From: Chloroflexota bacterium
GTDB lineage: Bacteria; Chloroflexota; Anaerolineae; UBA3071
DNA length: 5,015 bases
Assembly (NCBI GenBank): GCA_014383605.1
Contig: JACNHM010000365.1
Coordinates: forward strand, 1 to 5,015
Reading direction: 5' to 3'
Part shown: positions 1-4,216 of the stretch, one piece after another
Numbering within the stretch: the stretch's first letter is position 1
Layout of the letters: each line of letters starts with the position of its first letter
The notes under the pieces: generated by a model
Seen by the model: only the letters and a program-made list of their open reading frames with translations
Told to the model about the DNA's origin: nothing
Databases searched by the model: none
Program-made: the position numbers and the translations under genes

Positions 1-900
1 GCTCCCGCTGGACTGTCAAGTCCAGCGGAAAGGCGGCGGACTTGGCAGTCCGCCGCGAGCGTCCCTGACATCCTGGCCGCCGGCTTCGCCGGGTTCGACG
101 ACGGCATCGTGGTGGACGTCACGGCGGCCGAGGGCATGGAGACGCTCCTGGAGGCCGCGCTGCGGCGAGGCTGGGGGGCGGTGCTGGCCAACAAGAAGCC
201 GCTGGTGGTTCCGCGGCCTTCCTATCGGGGGCTGATGGCCGCGGCCGGACGGCGGCTGCGCTACGAGGCCACGGTGGGCGCGGGGCTGCCCATCATCGCC
301 ACGCTGCGCACGCTGCTGGACACGGGCGACGAGGTACAACGCATCGCAGGCTGCTTCAGCGGCACGCTGGGCACCCTCTGCCATTGCCTGCAAGAGGAGA
401 TGTCCTTCTCGGCCGCTGTGCGGGCGGCGCGGGCGCTGGGATACACGGAGCCGGATCCGCGCGAGGACCTGAGCGGCATGGACGTGGCGCGCAAGGCGCT
501 CATCCTGGCCCGCACGCTGGGCCAGGAGCTGGAGCTGGCCGACGTGGAAGTGGAAGCACTCTTCCCGGCGGAGATGGCCTCCCTCCCCGCAGAGGAGTTC
601 ATGGCCAAGCTGGAACGGCTGGATGGGGAGTACGAGCAGCGCATCGCCGCGGCCCGCGGGCGGGGGCGGGTGCTGCGCTACGTGGCCGAGGTAGAGGATG
701 GCCGCTGCCGAGTGGGCTGGCGGGAAGTAGGGCGAGAGGATCTGATGGCGGCGCTGCGCGGCCCCGACAACATCGTCTGTTTCTATGCAGTGCGATACGG
801 CAGCCAGCCGCTGGTCGTCGTCGGGCCGGGAGCCGGACCAGAGGTCACAGCCGGCGGCGTGCTGGGAGACATTCTGGCACTGGCGCAGCAGCGTCACTGA
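1..900 (+). CDS. Homoserine dehydrogenase, ThrA-type, 5' end outside window
   Basis: This enzyme reduces aspartate semialdehyde to homoserine with NAD(P)H, the branch point to threonine, methionine and isoleucine. The frame is open from base 1 (299 codons visible, stop TGA 898-900), and the N-terminal GxGxxG nucleotide-binding segment lies upstream of the window. Visible landmarks are VVDVTA (codons 35-40), ANKKPLV (63-69, holding the conserved catalytic-site Lys), the substrate-loop VGAGLP, and GYTEPDP followed by DLSGMDVARK. E150, D161 and K165 have exactly the 11- and 4-residue spacing of Glu208, Asp219 and Lys223 of the yeast enzyme. The sequence resembles the C-terminal half of E. coli ThrA and stops where that domain stops, so there is no C-terminal ACT domain. 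Whether an aspartate kinase domain is fused upstream cannot be seen. Codons 1-20 are made of two palindromes and do not look like family sequence. It is followed after 53 bp by asd. Confidence 0.95.
   Translation, partial: APAGLSSPAERRRTWQSAASVPDILAAGFAGFDDGIVVDVTAAEGMETLLEAALRRGWGAVLANKKPLVVPRPSYRGLMAAAGRRLRYEATVGAGLPIIATLRTLLDTGDEVQRIAGCFSGTLGTLCHCLQEEMSFSAAVRAARALGYTEPDPREDLSGMDVARKALILARTLGQELELADVEVEALFPAEMASLPAEEFMAKLERLDGEYEQRIAAARGRGRVLRYVAEVEDGRCRVGWREVGREDLMAALRGPDNIVCFYAVRYGSQPLVVVGPGAGPEVTAGGVLGDILALAQQRH
5..28. repeat. Palindromic repeat, copy 1 (hairpin)
   Basis: A perfect 10-bp inverted repeat (5-14 with 19-28) surrounds a 4-base loop. The central 14 bases, GGACTGTCAAGTCC (10-23), match the reverse complement of the core of the next hairpin at 13 of 14 positions. 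It lies in the open reading frame of homoserine dehydrogenase. It looks like a small dispersed palindromic element rather than a terminator, since no T-run follows and coding sequence continues. Confidence 0.8.
33..56. repeat. Palindromic repeat, copy 2 (inverted relative to copy 1)
   Basis: A perfect 10-bp inverted repeat (33-42 with 47-56) has a 4-base loop TGGC. Its core GGACTTGGCAGTCC (38-51) is an inverted copy of the core at 10-23. The outer stem bases differ between the two copies but are compensated on both arms, which suggests the hairpin shape itself is kept. Only 4 bases separate the two elements. Confidence 0.8.
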
Positions 901-943
901 GGGTCACTGCAAAAAGAAGCGTTTCGTCTCAGAACTCACCATT

Positions 944-949
944 GGAGAG
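944..949 (+). promoter_or_regulatory. Ribosome binding site of asd
   Basis: GGAGAG sits at 944-949. The GGAG core ends 6 bases before the ATG at 954. It decides the asd start, because the same frame is open far upstream (to 384 and beyond) through the homoserine dehydrogenase gene. Confidence 0.75.
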
Positions 950-953
950 TGCA

Positions 954-2012
954 ATGAACAAAGTCAAGGTTGGCATTCTGGGGGCCACCGGCATGGTGGG
1001 GCAGCAGTTCGTGCGGCTGCTGGAAGGACATCCCTGGTTCGAGGTCACCGCGGTGGCCGCTTCGGGCCGCTCCGAGGGTCAGGTCTACGGCGAAGCCTGC
1101 ACCTGGCGCGTGTCGGCGGACATGCCCGCCGCCGTGCGGGAGATGCGAGTGCGGCCCTGCGAGCCTGCGGCGATGCCAGATTGCCAGTTGATCTTCTCGG
1201 CGCTGCCGGGCAGCGTGGCTGGCCCCATCGAAGAGGCCTTCGCCGCCGCGGGCCACTTCGTCTCCTCCAATGCCTCCAGCCAGCGCATGACACCGGACGT
1301 CCCCCTGCTGGTGCCGGAGGTCAATCCCGACCATCTGGCGCTGATTGATGTGCAACGACGCCAGCGCGGCTGGCGGCGCGGCTTCATCGTCACCAACCCC
1401 AACTGCACGGTGAACGCGCTGGTGCTGGCTCTCAAGCCGCTGCACGACCGTTTTGGCCTCAGGACGGTGATGGTGACCACCATGCAGGCCCTGTCGGGCG
1501 CCGGCTACCCGGGCGTTCCCTCGCTGGACAGCCTCGACAACGTCATCCCTTACATTGGTGGCGAGGAGCCGAAGGTGGAGAGCGAGCCGCTGAAGCTCCT
1601 GGGCCGGCTGGAAGGGGGCGTGGTGAAGCAAGCACCGTTCACCATCAGCGCGCAATGCAACCGCGTGGCCACCCGCGATGGGCACATGGAGAGCGTGGCG
1701 GTGGCTTTCGAGCAGCCTGCGCCGGTGGAAGAGGTGAAGGAAACGCTGCGGGCCTTCAGCGGTCTGCCGCAGGAACTGGAGCTGCCCAGTGCGCCGCAGC
1801 CGCCGCTGGTGGTTCGAGAAGAGCCTGACCGGCCGCAGCCCCACCTGGACCGCGACACTGGTGGCGGCATGGCCGTGGTCGTGGGCCGCGTGCGTCCCTG
1901 TCCGGTGCTCGACGTCAAGTTCACCCTCCTGGGTCACAACACCGTGCGCGGCGCGGCGGGAGCAGCGATTCTCAACGCGGAGTTGTTGGCAGAGCAAGGG
2001 TACTTGGAGTGA
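954..2012 (+). CDS. asd: Aspartate-semialdehyde dehydrogenase (archaeal/fungal-type)
   Basis: The product (352 aa) reduces aspartyl-4-phosphate to aspartate semialdehyde with NADPH, the step feeding lysine/diaminopimelate and homoserine synthesis. The N-terminal dinucleotide-binding motif is GILGATGMVGQ (residues 7-17). The catalytic cysteine is C151 in TNPNCTVNAL. The substrate-binding arginine and catalytic histidine lie in QCNRVATRDGHMES (R237 and H244). The pattern, with HPWFEVTA early and GHMESV late, is that of the archaeal/fungal branch of the family (TIGR00978 type), not the E. coli-type branch, and the length is normal for it. ATG 954 was chosen because it has a good Shine-Dalgarno sequence and gives the family N-terminus. 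The gene lies 53 bp after homoserine dehydrogenase with no promoter or terminator that I can see between them, so the two are probably one operon. No clear terminator follows. Confidence 0.96.
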   Translation: MNKVKVGILGATGMVGQQFVRLLEGHPWFEVTAVAASGRSEGQVYGEACTWRVSADMPAAVREMRVRPCEPAAMPDCQLIFSALPGSVAGPIEEAFAAAGHFVSSNASSQRMTPDVPLLVPEVNPDHLALIDVQRRQRGWRRGFIVTNPNCTVNALVLALKPLHDRFGLRTVMVTTMQALSGAGYPGVPSLDSLDNVIPYIGGEEPKVESEPLKLLGRLEGGVVKQAPFTISAQCNRVATRDGHMESVAVAFEQPAPVEEVKETLRAFSGLPQELELPSAPQPPLVVREEPDRPQPHLDRDTGGGMAVVVGRVRPCPVLDVKFTLLGHNTVRGAAGAAILNAELLAEQGYLE

Positions 2013-2037
2013 AGGCGTACAAAGCGTGGCGCGCTGC

Positions 2038-2079
2038 ACGATGCGTGATCCGTGATGCGTGATGCGTGTTGCGTGGTGC
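2038..2079. repeat. Degenerate 7-bp tandem repeat, about six units
   Basis: Downstream of asd the sequence runs in 7-base units: ACGATGC, GTGATCC, GTGATGC, GTGATGC, GTGTTGC, GTGGTGC (2038-2079), followed by a related remnant to about 2090. The consensus is GTGATGC. It is non-coding and does not form a terminator. It resembles a short variable-number repeat, and nothing shows a function. Confidence 0.75.
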
Positions 2080-2126
2080 ATGCGTTGTGCGGCTACGAAA
2101 GAGTAAGTCAATCTCAGGATGACAAC

Positions 2127-2155
2127 TTGACAAAGTGTCCGTATGGTATTATAAT
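2127..2155 (+). promoter_or_regulatory. Sigma70-type promoter of the mazEF module
   Basis: The -35 box TTGACA (2127-2132) and the -10 box TATAAT (2150-2155) both match the consensus exactly and are separated by 17 bases, the optimal spacing. Transcription would start near 2162, about 30 bases before the antitoxin ATG. An inverted repeat overlaps the -10 box (see the operator entry), as expected for an autorepressed toxin-antitoxin promoter. Confidence 0.85.
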
Positions 2156-2176
2156 CATTCCTACCAATAGACCATA
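2142..2176. promoter_or_regulatory. Candidate antitoxin operator (inverted repeat)
   Basis: TATGGT at 2142-2147 is mirrored by ACCATA at 2171-2176, and inside it TGGTA (2144-2148) is mirrored by TACCA (2162-2166). The arms flank the -10 box and the predicted transcription start. Ribbon-helix-helix antitoxins commonly bind such repeats to repress their own operon. The arms are short, so this could be chance. Confidence 0.4.
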
Positions 2177-2177
2177 A

Positions 2178-2183
2178 GAGAGG
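2178..2183 (+). promoter_or_regulatory. Ribosome binding site of the antitoxin gene
   Basis: GAGAGG at 2178-2183 lies 7 bases before ATG 2191. It favours that ATG over the in-frame ATG at 2221, which starts the same 10-base string ATGTCTCCAG and would delete the DNA-binding beta strand. Confidence 0.7.
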
Positions 2184-2190
2184 TAATACT

Positions 2191-2433
2191 ATGTCTCCAG
2201 CTAGCAAGATCACTATCAGTATGTCTCCAGACTTGCTTCGCACCACCGATGAGATCGCCAGGCAAGAGCAGAAACCTCGCAGCAGCATCATCCGAGCGGC
2301 GCTTAGGCTATACTTCAAAGAAAGGGAGCGCCTGGAGATGATCAGAGGCTATCAGGAAATGGCAAAGCTCAATCGGGAGTTAGCTGAGGAGTCCATGGCT
2401 GCCGTCAATGAGGTGTGGGCGAAGTATGATTAG
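2191..2433 (+). CDS. Ribbon-helix-helix antitoxin (MazE-like)
   Basis: The product is 80 aa. Residues 6-12 (KITISMS) look like the DNA-contacting beta strand of a ribbon-helix-helix (CopG/MetJ-like) protein. They are followed by helix A (PDLLRTTDEIARQEQ) and, after KPRSS, helix B (IIRAALRLYFKERE). The charged remainder (45-80) is the usual toxin-neutralising tail, largely helical by composition. Such antitoxins dimerise, bind their own promoter and block the partner RNase. The gene overlaps the toxin gene by 8 bp in another frame, so translation is probably coupled. It has its own consensus promoter. Its base composition is visibly closer to even than that of asd or the downstream gene, which suggests acquisition by transfer. 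The family is confident; assignment to a particular MazE subgroup is not. Confidence 0.88.
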   Translation: MSPASKITISMSPDLLRTTDEIARQEQKPRSSIIRAALRLYFKERERLEMIRGYQEMAKLNRELAEESMAAVNEVWAKYD

Positions 2434-2767
2434 ACGAGGAGAGATCTATCTCGCAGATTTGGATCCGGTCAGAGGACACGAACAAGCCGGCATGCGCCCC
2501 GTCCTCATTATCCAAAACGACATCGGCAATCAGTATTCGAGCACCACTATCGCTGCAGCCATTACCTCGCGCATATCCAAAAAGCGTCTGCCTGTGCATG
2601 TGGAGATCTCAGCGCAGGAGAGTGGGCTGCCCAGAGATTCAGTGGTCCTCTTGGAGCAGATTCGCACCTTGGACAAGGAGCGGCTGATCAGAAGAATGGG
2701 TGAGTTGCCGCTCGGGAAGATGAGGGAAGTGAACATTGCTATCCACAAAAGTCTGGATCTCGAGTGA
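2426..2767 (+). CDS. mazF: MazF/PemK-type endoribonuclease toxin
   Basis: The product is 113 aa, normal for MazF, and such toxins cut single-stranded mRNA at short sequence motifs. The start is ATG 2426, giving MIRRGEIYLADLDP, the standard MazF opening. The upstream in-frame ATG at 2408 would add six residues with no family match. The conserved Arg is R24 in AGMRPVLI and the conserved Thr is T47 in AAITSR; these correspond to the active-site Arg/Thr pair of Bacillus MazF. SGLPRDSVVLLEQIRTLDK (about residues 66-84) is the conserved central block. The usual GSEQ before this Arg reads GHEQ here. All key residues are present, so the toxin looks intact. It lacks a strong Shine-Dalgarno sequence and overlaps the antitoxin stop, indicating coupling. 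Its 3' end overlaps the start of the next gene. Confidence 0.93.
   Translation: MIRRGEIYLADLDPVRGHEQAGMRPVLIIQNDIGNQYSSTTIAAAITSRISKKRLPVHVEISAQESGLPRDSVVLLEQIRTLDKERLIRRMGELPLGKMREVNIAIHKSLDLE
2722..2729 (+). promoter_or_regulatory. Putative ribosome binding site for the TTG start at 2736
   Basis: GAGGGAAG (2722-2729) is purine-rich and ends 6 bases before TTG 2736, inside the mazF coding region. It is the only signal supporting a start for the downstream gene, whose frame has no ATG near its 5' end and no GTG until about 2995. Confidence 0.45.
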
Positions 2768-3941
2768 GCTGTCTTCCTCATCGTCACAGGACAGCTTCCC
2801 ACGGGCCACGCTGGCCGACTTCCTGGGCGATTTCGTCGTCTATCGCAATCTGGAGCCGGCCGACGGCCGGCTGCGAGGTCTGAAGCACATCTGGCCGGAG
2901 ATCGGACTGGCAGCGTATCGCATCCCGCGCAAGGCGGAGCCGGAGTACGCTGACGCCATCCTGCACTTCCTGCGCCAGACACAAGCGCTGCGTGGCGTGG
3001 CCCAGCCCCTGAAGCGGCTTCTGTACATCGGCGACACGCGGCTGCTGGACGGCACCGCCTATCGCCATCTGCGCGCCGCCAGCGGCTGGCCGGGCTGGGG
3101 GTTTATCGCCAGCGAGGACGCCGCAGCAGCGCCGAGCTTCCAGATCGAGGGCGACCTCTACCTGGCCAATCGCTGGACCGCCCTGACCGATTTCCTCGAT
3201 TTCGTGCAGAAGCAGGGAATAGCACTAGACGAGGCGACGGCGGCGGTAATTGACCTGGACAAGACGGCGCTGGGGGCACGCGGTCGCAATCACCGGGCGG
3301 TGGACGCGGCCCGCGTGGACGGTGTGCAGCGTACGGTAGGGGAGACGCTGGGGGCGGACTTCGACGAGACCGCCTTCCGCGTGGTCTACGACGAGCTGAA
3401 CCAGCCGCGCTATCATCACTTCACCGCCGATAACCAGGACGTGCTGGCCTACGTCTGCCTGATGGTCGCCGGCGGCGTGTACGACTACGCCAAGCTGCTG
3501 GAGGACATCGGCTTCGGCCGGATGCTGGGCTTCGAACAGTTCATCAAGGCGTGTCACGAGGCGCTGGGGCAACGAGGGCAGAGCTCAGCAGCGTTGCGCT
3601 CTGTGCACACGGAGGTCTACGACAACTTCCGGCGGGGTGACCCGACGCCCTTCAAGAGCTTCCGCCGCCAGGAGTACCTGACCACCATCGGGCGCATGGA
3701 TTTCCTGCCCGATGACACGGAGTTGGACGTGTTGCTGCGGGAGGAGATCACCCTCACCGGCGAGGTGAAAGAAGCCGCCCACTGGCTGCAGGCGCGGGGC
3801 GTGCTCTGCTTCGGCATCTCCGACAAGCCGGACGAGGCCTCGCGGCCCACACCCGCGCAGGCTGAGGAAGGCTATCCGGCACTGCATCGGGCACAGATGA
3901 AGGTCGTGGGGAAAGCTCCAGCGCCCCCGCCGTCAGGATAA
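2736..3941 (+). CDS. HAD-like protein with re-ordered motifs, function unknown
   Basis: I recognise no named family; the product is up to 401 aa, soluble by appearance, with no signal peptide or membrane segment. HAD-phosphatase-like signatures can be seen in an unusual order. A motif III-like RKAEPEYADAIL (K66) and a motif IV-like LLYIGDTRLLDG (D100, D105) come first. Motif I, AAVIDLDKTALGARGRN (D173, D175, T177), follows, and a motif II-like VLCFGISDKPDEA (S362) lies near the C-terminus. Between I and II is a long, mostly helical cap-like region with YHHFTADNQD. The activity, if any, would be Asp-based phosphoryl transfer, but no substrate can be inferred. The only usable start is TTG 2736, 32 bp inside mazF, with a modest ribosome binding site. 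About the first 20 residues (serine-rich) look non-conserved, and high-GC coding begins near 2790. The mazEF module may therefore have replaced the native promoter and start. Confidence 0.75.
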   Translation: MLSTKVWISSELSSSSSQDSFPRATLADFLGDFVVYRNLEPADGRLRGLKHIWPEIGLAAYRIPRKAEPEYADAILHFLRQTQALRGVAQPLKRLLYIGDTRLLDGTAYRHLRAASGWPGWGFIASEDAAAAPSFQIEGDLYLANRWTALTDFLDFVQKQGIALDEATAAVIDLDKTALGARGRNHRAVDAARVDGVQRTVGETLGADFDETAFRVVYDELNQPRYHHFTADNQDVLAYVCLMVAGGVYDYAKLLEDIGFGRMLGFEQFIKACHEALGQRGQSSAALRSVHTEVYDNFRRGDPTPFKSFRRQEYLTTIGRMDFLPDDTELDVLLREEITLTGEVKEAAHWLQARGVLCFGISDKPDEASRPTPAQAEEGYPALHRAQMKVVGKAPAPPPSG

Positions 3942-3946
3942 CGAGC

Positions 3947-3975
3947 ATCCTCAGACGCCAAACGTCTCTGACGAT
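3947..3975 (+). terminator. Weak hairpin after the HAD-like gene, possible terminator
   Basis: TCAGA (3951-3955) pairs with TCTGA (3967-3971), and ATC/GAT extend it beyond one mismatch. An alternative register pairs AGACG with CGTCT. It starts 5 bases after the stop codon, but the following bases are C-rich with only a short T run at 3990-3993, so it is at best a poor intrinsic terminator. Confidence 0.25.
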
Positions 3976-4020
3976 CCCCCGTTGCCTGCTTTTGAGCGAC
4001 TGTTAGTCAGTGACGGTGGA

Positions 4021-4047
4021 CAAAACAAACAAAACAAACATAACAAA
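4021..4047. repeat. Three 9-bp A-rich tandem repeats
   Basis: CAAAACAAA occurs at 4021-4029 and 4030-4038, and a copy with one substitution, CATAACAAA, at 4039-4047. It sits in the intergenic region roughly 70-96 bases upstream of the predicted lacI transcription start. It is strikingly A-rich against a high-GC background. Its role is unknown; it is too far upstream for a classical UP element. Confidence 0.8.
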
Positions 4048-4081
4048 CTTTAGAAATCGCGCGCCAAAAGCGACCAGGGAC

Positions 4082-4110
4082 TTGACAATTCGGAGGGAGT
4101 GTGCTATACT
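4082..4110 (+). promoter_or_regulatory. Extended -10 sigma70 promoter of the lacI-family gene
   Basis: The -35 box TTGACA (4082-4087) is followed after exactly 17 bases by TATACT (4105-4110), preceded by TGC (4102-4104), an extended -10 element. Transcription would start near 4117, giving a leader of about 100 bases before the repressor gene. The perfect operator palindrome begins only a few bases after that start, so bound repressor would block this promoter. Confidence 0.85.
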
Positions 4111-4120
4111 GTAGTTGAAT

Positions 4121-4134
4121 TGGGAGCGCTCCCA
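4121..4134. promoter_or_regulatory. LacI-family operator, perfect 14-bp palindrome
   Basis: TGGGAGCGCTCCCA is a perfect palindrome with a central CG, the hallmark of LacI-family sites. It is identical to the 14-bp site I recall as the binding site of the cellobiose-responsive repressor CelR of Thermobifida fusca. It lies at about +5 to +18 of the predicted transcript, consistent with autorepression by the adjacent gene. Confidence 0.88.
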
Positions 4135-4195
4135 AAAACCACTGATTCGATTCGGGAGTCTATCCCCAGGAGAGGGCTTTTTCTTAGCCTAGTCC

Positions 4196-4209
4196 TGAGA
4201 GCGCTCCTG
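4196..4209. promoter_or_regulatory. Second, degenerate LacI-family operator
   Basis: TGAGAGCGCTCCTG matches the perfect operator at 11 of 14 positions and keeps the 8-bp palindromic core GAGCGCTC. Its centre is 75 bp from the centre of the first site, close to seven helical turns, so one tetramer or two dimers could act together. It abuts the ribosome binding site. Confidence 0.6.
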
Positions 4210-4215
4210 GTGAGG
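4209..4215 (+). promoter_or_regulatory. Ribosome binding site of the lacI-family gene
   Basis: GGTGAGG (4209-4215) precedes two close in-frame ATGs, at 4217 and 4223. If GGTGA pairs, either start is possible; if GAGG pairs, 4223 has the better 7-base spacing. Confidence 0.6.
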
Positions 4216-4216
4216 C

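Larger units (their letters stand above)
3942..4216. other. Intergenic region between the HAD-like and lacI-family genes
   Basis: About 275 bases hold no credible gene. The contents are the weak hairpin after the stop, the 9-bp A-rich repeats, the extended -10 promoter, the two operators and the ribosome binding site described separately. The stretch between the hairpin and the repeats (3976-4020) shows nothing I can interpret. Confidence 0.8.

Noticed and set aside
1..60. CRISPR-like repeat pair
   Set aside because: Only two palindromes, in inverted orientation and separated by 4 bases with no spacer-length gaps, so this is not a CRISPR array.
16..897. Minus-strand open frame opposite homoserine dehydrogenase
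   Set aside because: It is a shadow of a confidently identified gene with low-complexity His/Arg/Pro-rich translation.
893..909. Direct repeat GTCACTG on either side of the homoserine dehydrogenase stop codon
   Set aside because: A 7-base repeat separated by a few bases is expected by chance and has no associated structure.
384..953. Upstream extension of the asd frame
   Set aside because: It is out of frame with homoserine dehydrogenase over that gene's conserved region, and its residues (Gly/Arg/Ala-rich) match nothing. The ATG at 954 has a good ribosome binding site and the family N-terminus.
2191..2230. 10-base direct repeat ATGTCTCCAG at 2191-2200 and 2221-2230 in the antitoxin gene
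   Set aside because: It suggests two possible starts, but only 2191 has a ribosome binding site and preserves the DNA-binding strand. The repeat otherwise lies in ordinary coding sequence.
936..2318. Long minus-strand open frame (460 codons) opposite asd and the mazEF promoter
   Set aside because: It is antisense to a clear asd gene, rich in His, Arg and Gln as expected of a high-GC shadow frame, and shows no family motif.
4164..4184. CCCC...GGG followed by a T-rich run in the lacI leader, resembling an attenuator
   Set aside because: The stem is only about 3 bp; no competing antiterminator pairing could be drawn convincingly.
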